64,000 nucleotides of DNA from Sneathiellales bacterium (GCA_028277845.1 JANQFL010000036.1:1-64000); one strand, 5' to 3'; counted from the stretch's first letter, positions 32,366-40,574 are shown. The notes: generated by a model from the letters alone, not told the origin. Program-made: numbers and translations.

Positions 32366-32777
32366 GGGACTCTCCTATGGCATTCAGCGCGGCCGCAATG
32401 AACGATTTGCCGCCGGGCTCGCCCTTTCGGGCCATCGGCATGGACGGCTTTTGCTTAGGCAGCGGCGTCTGCGGCTGCAATTGGAGATCATCGCTGGGAT
32501 CGGGCCGCATGGGCAGCTCCTGCAACGCCGCGATCTGATGGGGATCGACGGCAACCAGGTCGAGATGACGCGCCGCCAGCAGGCGCAAACGCTCGGGCTG
32601 GTTCAGATAGCTCCACTCGGCATCCAACACCTGAACCAACTCGCGTTCCTTGAGCAACGCGGTGTTGGTGTCCGCGAGGATGCCTTCCAGGCGCTGCACT
32701 TCATAGGACAAGGCATACAGCCCGACGGACACGGCCGCGGTCAGGCACAAGGCGCCGGCTGTGATCGGACGGATCAT
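32352..32777 (-). CDS. ftsL: Cell division protein FtsL (141 aa)
   Basis: FtsL is a small bitopic divisome protein that pairs with FtsB and links to FtsQ and FtsWI. It has one membrane span at about residues 4-24 (ITAGALCLTAAVSVGLYALS), a heptad-type coiled coil (VQRLEGILADTNTALLKERELVQVLDAEW) and the LNQPERLRLLAARHLDL motif seen in alphaproteobacterial FtsL. The last ~50 residues are Pro/Gln/Lys-rich. The call rests on this architecture and on its place between rsmH and ftsI. The ATG at 32777 overlaps rsmH by 4 nt. Confidence 0.88.
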   Translation of the reverse strand: MIRPITAGALCLTAAVSVGLYALSYEVQRLEGILADTNTALLKERELVQVLDAEWSYLNQPERLRLLAARHLDLVAVDPHQIAALQELPMRPDPSDDLQLQPQTPLPKQKPSMPMARKGEPGGKSFIAAALNAIGESRGTD

Positions 32778-33733
32778 GCCGCCTCCTCCACCGGCCATGC
32801 CGGTGCATCCGTGCGAATCGCCGAGCGCAGACTTGCCGAACGGGCGCGCGGATTACGCTCTATTTCATCGTCGCCGGGCGCCACGGCGCCACGCACGCGC
32901 AATTCGAATGTGGGCTGCTGGCCTTGGTCCGCAGATTGCGGCGGCAAGTGCCGCGAGCCCTTGGACACGCGGCCCGAGCGCTCCATCAGGAAGCGCTTCA
33001 CCAGCCGGCTTTCGAGACTCTGAAACGACACGACGACCAAGCGTCCGCCGGGTGCCAGAATACGCTCGGCCGCTTCGAGACCGCGGGACAACTGACCCAG
33101 TTCGTCATTGACGTACACCCGCAGCGCCTGGAATGTCCGGGTGGCCGGATGGTGGCCGGGACGGCCGCGAACAACACTGCCGACGATGGCGGCCAGTTCC
33201 ATGGTTCCTTCGATCGGCGCCTTTTCGCGCGCCCGCACAACCGCTCGGGCGACGGCACGCGAACGGCGTTCCTCGCCGTATTTGAACAGAATGTCGGCCA
33301 GGTCTTCTTCGTCGTAGTGATTGACGATGTCCGCGGCACTCTCGCCGTCTCCGCTCATGCGCATGTCCAGCGGGCCATCGTGCTGAAAGGAAAATCCGCG
33401 CGACGGATCGTCGAGCTGCATGGACGAGACACCGATATCGAGCACGACGCCGTCCACGGCGTCGACACCCTCGCTCCGCAACAACGAGTCCATCTCGCCG
33501 AACACGCCGGCCAGCAAATGGAAGCGGCCGGGATATTGCGCGACCACCGACTGCCCTTCGGCCAGCGCCCGCGGGTCGCGGTCGATGGCATAAACCGTGC
33601 AGTCGGCGCTTTCGAGAATGGCCCGGCTGTATCCGCCCGCGCCGAACGTGCCGTCGAGATAGATCTCACCTTCTGCCGGCGCCAGGGCATCGAGCACCGG
33701 ACGCAACATGACGGGGATGTGCAGACCGGTCAC
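32774..33733 (-). CDS. rsmH: 16S rRNA (cytosine-1402-N4)-methyltransferase RsmH (319 aa)
   Basis: RsmH (MraW) methylates C1402 in the decoding centre of 16S rRNA. It has the N-terminal HIPVML motif, YLDGTFGAGGYSRAIL as the SAM-binding motif, VDGVVLDIGVSSMQLDDPSRGFSF, and the RTFQALRVYVNDEL and LVVVSFQSLESRLVKRF motifs of this family. The start is GTG at 33733, giving a GTGA overlap with mraZ. Confidence 0.96.
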   Translation of the reverse strand: MTGLHIPVMLRPVLDALAPAEGEIYLDGTFGAGGYSRAILESADCTVYAIDRDPRALAEGQSVVAQYPGRFHLLAGVFGEMDSLLRSEGVDAVDGVVLDIGVSSMQLDDPSRGFSFQHDGPLDMRMSGDGESAADIVNHYDEEDLADILFKYGEERRSRAVARAVVRAREKAPIEGTMELAAIVGSVVRGRPGHHPATRTFQALRVYVNDELGQLSRGLEAAERILAPGGRLVVVSFQSLESRLVKRFLMERSGRVSKGSRHLPPQSADQGQQPTFELRVRGAVAPGDDEIERNPRARSASLRSAIRTDAPAWPVEEAA

Positions 33734-34215
33734 GACCCACCCCCGTCTCCGGCCCGGATCCGGCGCATGGCGGCGCGGTTCTTGCGGGCACGCTCCAACG
33801 CTTCAGCCTGACGCAGGCGGAAGGCCTCGGGCTCCCAAATCTGGAAGCGCTCGCCGCGGCCGACGAAGGCCGCCCGGTCGGTGATATTGGCCTCCTCCAA
33901 CAACTCGGCCGGCAGGCTGATACGGCCATCGCCGTCGAACGGCAGCTCGAAGGAGAGGGGCATCAGGGCGTCGGCAAAATCGTCGTGCTCGTCGCTGAAG
34001 GGATTGAAGTCGTCCAGGCCGCGATTGAGGCTTTCCATGAAATCCATGCCGCAGCCCTCGATGGCCGGACTGCTGAGGGACAGAAAAGCGACCACGCCGT
34101 TGAACGACGGAGTCGCGGCATTTTGCTCGGCCAAGACCGCACGGAATCGGGCCGGGACGGAGACCCGCCCCTTCTTGTCGATCTTGTTCACATATGTGGA
34201 CAGGAACAATGCCAT
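33730..34215 (-). CDS. mraZ: Transcriptional regulator MraZ (161 aa)
   Basis: MraZ is the AbrB-like ring-forming DNA-binding protein at the head of dcw clusters; in E. coli it represses its own operon by binding direct TGGG repeats. Two swapped-hairpin half-domains are visible: DKKGRVSVPARFRAVL (about residues 12-27) and DGDGRISLPAELLEEA (about 95-110). The C terminus is basic and Arg-rich. It begins the dcw transcript and is coupled to rsmH. The operator boxes upstream (34300-34333) match its expected binding site. Confidence 0.95.
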   Translation of the reverse strand: MALFLSTYVNKIDKKGRVSVPARFRAVLAEQNAATPSFNGVVAFLSLSSPAIEGCGMDFMESLNRGLDDFNPFSDEHDDFADALMPLSFELPFDGDGRISLPAELLEEANITDRAAFVGRGERFQIWEPEAFRLRQAEALERARKNRAAMRRIRAGDGGGS

Positions 34216-34299
34216 GCCGCGATTCCGCTGAAACTTTCAAGGCGTCACGTTTTCCGTAACGGCCCCTCACCGACGCGCGCCTCCTCTTTTGCGCCAAAT

Positions 34300-34333
34300 T
34301 GGGACATCATGGGATACCATGGGATTACATGGG
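34300..34333. promoter_or_regulatory. MraZ operator: four TGGG boxes at 10-bp period
   Basis: TGGG occurs at 34300, 34310, 34320 and 34330 on the plus strand, each separated by 6 nt, so the period is exactly 10 bp (one helical turn). A degenerate fifth unit, TGGA, follows at 34340. In E. coli, MraZ binds three such repeats. The boxes lie 85-118 bp before the mraZ ATG and overlap the predicted promoter, which fits autorepression. Confidence 0.8.
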
Positions 34334-34339
34334 GGTCAA
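34311..34339 (-). promoter_or_regulatory. Predicted mraZ (dcw) promoter
   Basis: On the minus strand, -35 TTGACC (34334-34339) and -10 TATCCC (34311-34316) are 17 nt apart, predicting a start near 34304 and a ~90-nt leader. The core elements are interleaved with boxes 2 to 4 of the MraZ operator. The -10 is weak, as expected for a regulated promoter. Confidence 0.45.
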
Positions 34340-34368
34340 TGGAAAATGATAGGAAAAACCTAGGCTTC

Positions 34369-34384
34369 TTAAGAACTTGTTAAC
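34369..34384. promoter_or_regulatory. CtrA-type binding motif TTAA-N7-TTAAC
   Basis: TTAA (34369-34372), a 7-nt spacer and TTAAC (34380-34384) match the full alphaproteobacterial CtrA consensus. It sits 30 bp upstream of the predicted -35 of mraZ. The same pattern read on the minus strand is also TTAA-N7-TTAA. I found no other perfect copy in the non-coding parts of the window. Confidence 0.55.
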
Positions 34385-34440
34385 GATTTCGGGACGGTTC
34401 AAAAGCAACGCGGCAAGTATTGCGAAGATCATCCGTCGAC

Positions 34441-34468
34441 AATTCTCGATGTGGATAAGTCGAGAATT
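34441..34468. promoter_or_regulatory. Perfect DnaA box inside a perfect 9-bp inverted repeat
   Basis: AATTCTCGA (34441-34449) and TCGAGAATT (34460-34468) form a perfect inverted repeat with a 10-nt centre. The centre contains TGTGGATAA (34450-34458), which is the consensus DnaA box TTATCCACA on the minus strand. There is no T-run, so it is not a terminator. It lies about 100 bp upstream of the mraZ promoter, between mraZ and the 3' end of rnpB. Confidence 0.5.
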
Positions 34469-34593
34469 TGGCAAAATTATGTTCCTGTTATGTTCCATTT
34501 GTGTTGTTCAGATCAATTCATGGCCTTTTGGTGACGCCACCACCTTAGGGTCGCACTCCCCTCACGTCACACACGTCTCTCTGAAGTATCGAT

Positions 34594-34981
<388 letters not shown>

Positions 34982-34988
34982 ACAAATC

Positions 34989-35017
34989 TACTTAATCCGC
35001 CGCACGAGGCGGGTCAA
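34989..35017 (-). promoter_or_regulatory. Predicted rnpB promoter overlapping the amidase stop codon
   Basis: On the minus strand, -35 TTGACC (35012-35017) and -10 TAAGTA (34989-34994) are 17 nt apart and place the start at about 34981-34982, exactly where the P1 helix of RNase P RNA begins. The -35 overlaps the stop codon of the upstream amidase gene. Confidence 0.65.
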
Positions 35018-35751
35018 TGACCGTCGATGGACACCATCTGCAGCAATCCGTCCAGCAAGGCCAGGGTTTCGCCATCGGCGACGCCATCGACCCGGCCGGG
35101 CCGGAAGTGGCGCTGGAAAGCGGCGACGACATGCGCCGTGTGTGCGCCGAAGGCGCCGTCGGGTGAAATGCCGTAGCCATACGCGCGCAGCTTGTCCTGC
35201 ATATTCTCGACGCGTTGGCCGGATTGTCCTTCCGACAACGGCTCGTCACCACCGCGTAGTGGCTGTGGCACGAGTCCGATGCCGTTGCGTGCCAGCCTCG
35301 GCCAATCGAACAGCTCTCCAGGATCCGTTTTGCGTTCGGGTGCCACATCCGAATGTCCGACAACGTTGCGCGCCGGGATCGGCCAGCGCGCCAGAATGTC
35401 CTGGCACAGCTCTTCGACCGCACGCATCTGGACCTCGGGAAACGGCCGGTAGCCGAACTCGTGTCCGGGATTGACGATCTCGATACCGATGGACCGCCCG
35501 TTGACATCCGTTTCTCCGCGCCAGCTTGCCACCCCGGCATGCCAGGCACGATGACTCTCGTCGACAAGCCGTACGATCGTGCCGTCTTCATCGACGCAGT
35601 AGTGGGCGCTGACCTTGGCCGCCCGGTCACACATGCGGTCAAGCGCCTCTTCCGCCGAGCGCATGCCGGTGTAATGCAACATCAGTATATCGACCGGCGT
35701 ATCCGCCGCCCGTTGATCGTAGTTCCCCGAAGGCCGATCCGTGATTTTCAT
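35014..35751 (-). CDS. N-acetylmuramoyl-L-alanine amidase with C-terminal peptidoglycan-binding domain (245 aa)
   Basis: This is a zinc amidase of the AmpD/AmiD (Amidase_2) type, which cleaves MurNAc from the stem peptide. Zinc-site elements are LMLHYTG (first His), HRAWHAGVASW and VVGHSDVAPERKTDPG (last His and the Lys/Asp of the active site). A PG_binding_1 domain fills residues 175-240 (GQRVENMQDKLRAYGY, DGAFGAHTAHVVAAFQRHF). I see no signal peptide or lipobox, unlike E. coli AmiD, so the protein may act on recycled muropeptides in the cytoplasm. It is 8 nt from the EamA gene. Confidence 0.9.
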   Translation of the reverse strand: MKITDRPSGNYDQRAADTPVDILMLHYTGMRSAEEALDRMCDRAAKVSAHYCVDEDGTIVRLVDESHRAWHAGVASWRGETDVNGRSIGIEIVNPGHEFGYRPFPEVQMRAVEELCQDILARWPIPARNVVGHSDVAPERKTDPGELFDWPRLARNGIGLVPQPLRGGDEPLSEGQSGQRVENMQDKLRAYGYGISPDGAFGAHTAHVVAAFQRHFRPGRVDGVADGETLALLDGLLQMVSIDGH

Positions 35752-35759
35752 GGCCGCCC

Positions 35760-36620
35760 TTATTTTGCCGCTCTCGTCTCACGCAGGGTGATGAAAGCGA
35801 CACCACCGATGGTCAGCACCCCACCCAGGACGAGACGCCACGTCAGTACATCCCCCCAAATGAAAACGCCGAACGCCACGGCGAACACCGGCGTCAACAA
35901 AAGCAGGGGCGTGACCTGGCTGACCGGATAGCGCTTGAGCAAATAATACACCAGACCGTGGCCGACCAGCGAGGCGCCGATGGTGGAGTAGGCGACCGCA
36001 CCCCATTCCAGCCAATCGGCGTCGACGACGGACTGCCATTGGCCGTCCTCCACGAAGAACGACAGGGCCAACAATATCGGCGCTGCGATGATGCCGAGCC
36101 AGGCCTGCATGTTGAAGGCGCCGATATCCCTCATGGATCTGACGAAGATGTTGGAGACCGACATGAAAAACGCGGCGAACAGGATCAGCACCAGACCGGC
36201 CCAGAACTCGAAGACGATCGGATCGAAGCCGATCACAAGCACGCCGAGAAAGGCAATGGCGATGCCGGCCGCCCGGCGCCATCCGAACCGTTCCTTGAGG
36301 AACACGACCGCAAGCAACGCCGCCATGGGCACGTGCAGTTGCACGGCGATGGCCATGGCCGACAGGTTTTCGCCGTGGGCCAGTCCGGTGAACATGAAGG
36401 CGAAGTGCAGCACGCCCATGGTCATGCCGACGGCCAGCAGATGCCGCCACTGGCCCGTTGGCCAGCGCAGGAACGGAAACAGCAAGGCGACCAGCAGAAA
36501 AAACCGCAGACTGGTGAACAGGATCGGCGGAAAATGCCCGACGCCGACCTTTCCCGCGATGAAATTGAACGCCCACGCCGCGTTGACGACCATGATGAGA
36601 AACAGGTGGAGGGGCGTCAC
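35760..36620 (-). CDS. EamA/DMT family permease (286 aa)
   Basis: This membrane transporter of the drug/metabolite superfamily has ten predicted spans arranged as two EamA repeats (about residues 4-136 and 150-282). The N terminus has the typical MVVNAAWAFNFIAGKVGVGHFPP start, and repeat 1 ends with IAIAFLGVLVIGFDP. Repeat 2 ends with VLTWRLVLGGVLTIGGVAFITL. Members export amino acids or other metabolites; the substrate cannot be told. Confidence 0.88.
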   Translation of the reverse strand: MTPLHLFLIMVVNAAWAFNFIAGKVGVGHFPPILFTSLRFFLLVALLFPFLRWPTGQWRHLLAVGMTMGVLHFAFMFTGLAHGENLSAMAIAVQLHVPMAALLAVVFLKERFGWRRAAGIAIAFLGVLVIGFDPIVFEFWAGLVLILFAAFFMSVSNIFVRSMRDIGAFNMQAWLGIIAAPILLALSFFVEDGQWQSVVDADWLEWGAVAYSTIGASLVGHGLVYYLLKRYPVSQVTPLLLLTPVFAVAFGVFIWGDVLTWRLVLGGVLTIGGVAFITLRETRAAK

Positions 36621-36648
36621 GGGCGCTCCGGCAGATGGTTACTGATAG

Positions 36649-37377
36649 CTAACTGATACCGCGGTTGCGGCAAATGCGTTCATAGGCGTCGTTGATGGCG
36701 GCCAGCTTCTCGTTCGCCACCTCGATGAATTCCTGGGGCAGACCGTCGGCGATCGCTTTGTCCGGATGGTTTTCCCGCACCAGACGGCGATAGGCGGCTT
36801 TCAGTTCGTCATCGGAAATGTCATGCGGCACGCCGAGGATGCTGTAGGGGTCGGCGTCGCTCGGTCCGAGGTAACTCGACTTGACCCGTTCGAAGGCGAT
36901 GTCGTCGAAGCCGAAAATCTCGGCCACCCGGCGTAGATAGTCGAGCTCGGCGGGGTGAATGACATTGTCCGCCTGGGCGATGTGGAACAGTCCGCCCAAT
37001 AGATCTTCGAGCACCGCCTTGTTGTTCTCGAACAGCCGGGCGATTTGTTTGGCGTAGGGTTCGAAGCCGGCGGCGTCCTTCTTGGCCAGGTCGAAGACGC
37101 GGGCAACGTTTTTCATCTCATTGGGCGGAACGTGAAACACTTCCTTGAAGGCGGCGATCTCGTCTTTGCTCACATGACCGTCGGCCTTGGCCATCTTGGC
37201 GCCCAACACGATGACGGCGATGGTGAAGGCGATCTGCTTGGTGCCGTCCTGACCTTCGGGCAGCGGCGTGCGCATCTTGTCGATGGCGTGCCCGGCCAAG
37301 CCGCCGAGCAGGGCACCGATCGGCCCGCCCAGCGCGAAACCCGCCGCGCCGCCGATGATCTTTCCCCAGATGCTCAT
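36649..37377 (-). CDS. DjlA-like TerB/DnaJ co-chaperone (242 aa)
   Basis: An N-terminal Gly/Ala-rich hydrophobic segment (GGAAGFALGGPIGALLGGLAG) probably inserts in the inner membrane, as in DjlA. A TerB-like helical domain covers about residues 45-160 (KMAKADGHVSKDEIAAFKEVF, then AQADNVIHPAELDYLRRVAE). The C-terminal J domain covers residues 177-240 with the HPD motif in RENHPDKAIADG, which activates DnaK. The ATG at 37377 is used because the upstream extension is not membrane-like. It is divergent from lysR. Confidence 0.9.
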   Translation of the reverse strand: MSIWGKIIGGAAGFALGGPIGALLGGLAGHAIDKMRTPLPEGQDGTKQIAFTIAVIVLGAKMAKADGHVSKDEIAAFKEVFHVPPNEMKNVARVFDLAKKDAAGFEPYAKQIARLFENNKAVLEDLLGGLFHIAQADNVIHPAELDYLRRVAEIFGFDDIAFERVKSSYLGPSDADPYSILGVPHDISDDELKAAYRRLVRENHPDKAIADGLPQEFIEVANEKLAAINDAYERICRNRGIS

Positions 37378-37486
37378 GCAATCAAGTCCTCGCCCCTCGG
37401 GTTGATTGGTGCGGCGAACATAGCGTGCACCGCTTGCGAACGCCAGACGCTCGAACCGATACATTGGCCGTGCATACCGGACGAAA

Positions 37487-37529
37487 TTCTTTATCGAAAC
37501 AGTATTGGAATGATAGGTTGCCTTTATCG
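37487..37529. promoter_or_regulatory. Candidate LysR binding region upstream of lysR
   Basis: The 10-mer TTCTTTATCG (37487-37496) and a second TTTATCG (37523-37529) lie 22-64 bp before the lysR start. The same 10-mer recurs just upstream of the DUF1445 gene. Repeats shared by an activator gene and its neighbouring operon are usually its binding sites; the assignment is inference. Confidence 0.35.
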
Positions 37530-37550
37530 CTCAGCGCCAACAATTGCCTC

Positions 37551-38438
37551 ATGACTCTCCGCCAACTCGAAACCTTTCTTCTCGTCGCGACGCTGGGCAG
37601 TTTTCGCCAGGCCGCGGAACGCCTGTTCACAACGCAGCCGGCCGTGTCGTCCCGTATCGCCGCATTGGAGGACGAACTGGGCGCCAGACTGTTCGAACGC
37701 GCGCCCGGCGCGGTGCGGCTGACGGCCAAGGGCCAGGAACTGCTGCCGTATGCCGAGAAGGTGTTGCGCTCGGCGGAGAATTTACGCGAACGCGCCGGCG
37801 ACCGGTCGGATCATACCGGCGTGCTGCGTCTCGGTGTTTCGGAAACCATCGTGCATACCTTGCTACCGCACTTTCTGGCCCGGTTTCACGAAACCTACCC
37901 CAATGTGGATGTCGACCTCACCGTCGATATCACCATCAACCTGCGCAACGAACTGGTGGCCCGCTCCCTTGATCTGGCGTTTCTCATGGGCCCGGTCTCC
38001 GAATCGAGTATCGCCAATCACGCTCTGTGCACCTTCCCCCTGGTGTGGGCGGCCAATCCGTCGCTTGGCCTGCCCAAACGCAGGAAATTGGACGCGTCGG
38101 AACTGGCGCGCTTTCCCATCATCACCTACGCCCGCCACACCCGTCCTTATGTTGAGATTCAGACCCATCTTCGGGAGACGGCGGACACGCCGCCACGGAT
38201 CTTCGCCTCGTCATCCTTGTCCGCCGCCCTGCGCATGACCATCGACGGTATCGGCATCGGGTCCCTGCCCGAACCGATGATCCGCGATGAGCTGGCCGGC
38301 GGATCGCTGCAAAAAGTTGCTGCCGCTTGGAAACCGGCCGACCTGGGTTTTACGGCCTCCTATCCCGTCGAACCCTGGAACCCGTTGGTCGAGCAAGCGG
38401 CACTGCTGGCGCGGGATGTGGCGGGCAACCCTGCTTGA
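37551..38438 (+). CDS. LysR-family transcriptional regulator (295 aa)
   Basis: The N-terminal winged HTH (residues 1-62: TLRQLETFLLVATLGSFRQAAERLFTTQPAVSSRIAALEDELGARLFER) is typical of LysR proteins. A linker helix follows, then a periplasmic-binding-protein-like effector domain (residues 90-290, GVLRLGVSETIVHTLLPHFL). It lies directly upstream and co-oriented with the DUF1445/TRAP/5-oxoprolinase genes, so it probably controls them in response to their substrate. The ATG at 37551 gives the canonical N terminus but has a weak ribosome-binding site. Confidence 0.93.
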   Translation: MTLRQLETFLLVATLGSFRQAAERLFTTQPAVSSRIAALEDELGARLFERAPGAVRLTAKGQELLPYAEKVLRSAENLRERAGDRSDHTGVLRLGVSETIVHTLLPHFLARFHETYPNVDVDLTVDITINLRNELVARSLDLAFLMGPVSESSIANHALCTFPLVWAANPSLGLPKRRKLDASELARFPIITYARHTRPYVEIQTHLRETADTPPRIFASSSLSAALRMTIDGIGIGSLPEPMIRDELAGGSLQKVAAAWKPADLGFTASYPVEPWNPLVEQAALLARDVAGNPA

Positions 38439-38444
38439 TAAATT

Positions 38445-38485
38445 TTCTTTATCGGTGACGACAAAAATTAACAATTAGACATAAT
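38445..38485 (+). promoter_or_regulatory. Candidate LysR-activated promoter of the DUF1445/TRAP/oplA operon
   Basis: The 10-mer TTCTTTATCG (38445-38454), also found upstream of lysR, abuts the -35 slot (38457-38462, GACGAC, a poor match) of a -10 CATAAT at 38480-38485. A poor -35 beside a regulator site is typical of an activator-dependent promoter. Confidence 0.35.
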
Positions 38486-38563
38486 CGCCAACTTTCGGAA
38501 TCCTTTGAGCCGAGTTCGAACCGGTCCACGATGACCGGACACCGGGGAGCAAGGACGCCGATC

Positions 38564-39382
38564 ATGGCCATTGCCGGACAAGACACCACAACCGCCGACG
38601 CCGTGTCATTTGAAGACATGCGCGTACTGACGGCGGTTGCCGCGCGGCAGGCGATCCGGGATGGCCGCTACGACGGTCAGACCGCCGGCATCGGCCTTGG
38701 CCACCTGCAGGGCAATCTGGTCATCCTGCCCGTCGATTACGCCCTCGACTTCTTTCGCTATTGCCAACGAAACAGCACCGCCTGCCCGCTGGTCGGCGTT
38801 TCCGATACCGGCAACCCGATGCTGTCCACGCTAGGCGCCGATATCGACGTCCGTACCGACGTGCCCGCCTACAACGTCTATCACGACGGCAAGTTCGCCG
38901 CCCAGGTCACCGACATCGGCGGGCTTTGGCGTAATGACCTGGTCGCTTTCGTGCTTGGCTGCTCGTTCACCTTCGAAGACGCCTTGATGGCCAAGGGCAT
39001 ACCGCTGCGGCACATCGACCAGAACCGCACCGTGTCCATGTACCGCACCGGCATCGACACCGTGCCAGCCGGCCCGTTCTCCGGCGGCATGGTCGTGTCC
39101 ATGCGGCCGCTCAAGGCCGCCGATGTCATTCGCGCCAGCGAGATCACCGCGCGGTACCCCGATGCGCACGGTGCACCGATCCATTTTGGCGATCCTGCCG
39201 CTATCGGAATCGCCGACATCAAGCAGCCGGACTGGGGAGACCCGGTCGACATTCTGGGCGACGAGGTGCCCGTTTTCTGGGCTTGCGGAGTCACCCCGCA
39301 AGTCGCCGTGCGGACGGCGCGCCCATCTCTGTGCATCACCCATGCCCCCGGACGCATGTTGATTACAGATACGCGGTTGTAG
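38564..39382 (+). CDS. DUF1445 protein, D-glutamate cyclase / putative hydro-lyase family (272 aa)
   Basis: It matches the YcsI/DUF1445 family, annotated as putative hydro-lyases; the related domain in mammalian DGLUCY converts D-glutamate to 5-oxo-D-proline. Recognisable segments are [30 protein letters not shown], the FLLGCS-like [24 protein letters not shown]-like [11 protein letters not shown], and the C-terminal [13 protein letters not shown] with [12 protein letters not shown]. The ATG at 38564 has AAGGA 8 nt upstream. It leads a co-directional run with a TRAP transporter and 5-oxoprolinase. The cyclase role is inferred from family and context. Confidence 0.85.
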   Translation: MAIAGQDTTTADAVSFEDMRVLTAVAARQAIRDGRYDGQTAGIGLGHLQGNLVILPVDYALDFFRYCQRNSTACPLVGVSDTGNPMLSTLGADIDVRTDVPAYNVYHDGKFAAQVTDIGGLWRNDLVAFVLGCSFTFEDALMAKGIPLRHIDQNRTVSMYRTGIDTVPAGPFSGGMVVSMRPLKAADVIRASEITARYPDAHGAPIHFGDPAAIGIADIKQPDWGDPVDILGDEVPVFWACGVTPQVAVRTARPSLCITHAPGRMLITDTRL

Positions 39383-39447
39383 CGCCGCACCCCGCCGGGG
39401 GCCCCACAAACCCAAGCCTGAACGAAGAAACCGAGGGAGGATTCTCA

Positions 39448-40506
39448 ATGAAGACGTTTGTGCAAATCGCGGCCGCCACGGCCATCGCCGCCGTTGCGGC
39501 GTTCACATCGCCACCGCTGGCCAATGCCGAAAAAGCCGTGCACCTCAAGGCGGTCGGCACCTGGGGCAATCTGAGCAACTACTTCAAGCACGAAGGGCCA
39601 TTCTGGAACGAAAGAATCGGCACGGCGACCGAAGGCCGGATCGGCGGCGAAATCAAACCGCTGACCGAACTGGGCCTGAAGGGCTTCGAAATCATGCGCC
39701 TGTTGAAGCTCGGCGTGTTCGACTACGCCCATGGACTGCCGGGTTACGTCGCCGCCGAAAACGCCATCTTCGAGGGCGCCGACCTTTCGGCGTTGACGCA
39801 GGATATCGGTACCCAGCGCAAGGTGGCCGAGGCCTACTTCCCCACCTTGGAAAAGGCGTTTGCTGAAACCTACAACGCCAAGCTACTGCAGCTTTACCCC
39901 TTTCCCAGCCAGACCCTATGGTGCAACGCCGAGGTCAACGGCATTGCGGACCTGAAGGGTAAGAAGATCCGCGTCTACTCGACGACGCTTGGCGATTTCG
40001 TCGAGGGCGCCGGCGGCACCAGCGTGACCGTCGCGTTTGCCGAAGTCATCCCGGCCCTTGAGAAGGGCGTGGTGGACTGTGCCATCACCGGCACCATGTC
40101 GGCCTACACCGCGAAATGGTATCAGGTCGCGACCCACGCCTACACGCTGCGCGTCGGTTGGGGCTTGGCGTTCGGCGCCATGAACATGGACAAGTGGAAC
40201 GCACTGGGCGCCAAGGGACAACAGGAACTCGAGGCGCAACTGGACACACTCACCGAAGCCATGTGGGCCGAAACCGCCACCGAGGACGAAGTCGCCATAT
40301 CCTGCCTGACGGGCGGCAAGTGCGACATCGGCCCCGGCGCCAACATGAAACTGGTCAAGCCCACGGCACAGGATCTGAAAGTACGCGACAAGATCGCCAA
40401 CGACGTCATCCTGGCCCGTTGGGCGGCCCGCTGCGGCAAGGACTGCGCCGACAACTGGAACGACACCGTCGGTGCGATCGTCGGCCTGAAGGCCGCCGCC
40501 AAGTAA
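39448..40506 (+). CDS. dctP: TRAP transporter solute receptor DctP (352 aa)
   Basis: This periplasmic substrate-binding protein has a Sec signal peptide at residues 1-27 (ATAIAAVAAFTSPPLANA, cleavage after NA). The mature protein has the DctP fold: LKAVGTWGNLSNYFKHEG, the mid-protein LWCNAEVNGIADLKGKKIRV with the substrate-anchoring Arg, and VVDCAITGTMSAYTAKWYQV. GGGAGG lies 7 nt before the ATG. A pyroglutamate-binding DctP subfamily is known from Bordetella, and the gene neighbours here suggest 5-oxoproline or D-glutamate as the ligand. A strong stem-loop follows the gene. Confidence 0.93.
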   Translation: MKTFVQIAAATAIAAVAAFTSPPLANAEKAVHLKAVGTWGNLSNYFKHEGPFWNERIGTATEGRIGGEIKPLTELGLKGFEIMRLLKLGVFDYAHGLPGYVAAENAIFEGADLSALTQDIGTQRKVAEAYFPTLEKAFAETYNAKLLQLYPFPSQTLWCNAEVNGIADLKGKKIRVYSTTLGDFVEGAGGTSVTVAFAEVIPALEKGVVDCAITGTMSAYTAKWYQVATHAYTLRVGWGLAFGAMNMDKWNALGAKGQQELEAQLDTLTEAMWAETATEDEVAISCLTGGKCDIGPGANMKLVKPTAQDLKVRDKIANDVILARWAARCGKDCADNWNDTVGAIVGLKAAAK

Positions 40507-40522
40507 TTCCTGCCAACACGAT

Positions 40523-40555
40523 ACGGGCGGCCGGAGCAATCTCGTGGCCGCCCGT
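40523..40555 (+). promoter_or_regulatory. Intergenic stem-loop after dctP
   Basis: A perfect 10-bp inverted repeat, ACGGGCGGCC (40523-40532) / GGCCGCCCGT (40546-40555), with a 13-nt loop lies 16 nt after the dctP stop. There is no T-run after it. Such hairpins between receptor and membrane genes commonly protect the 3' end of the receptor mRNA and raise its level over the membrane subunits. Confidence 0.65.
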
Positions 40556-40574
40556 CTTCAACCGGACATAGACC

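Noticed and set aside
33803-34297. Alternative frame overlapping mraZ with GAGGAGG upstream
   Set aside because: The purine run is attractive, but the translation is Arg-rich and covers the clearly coding mraZ frame.
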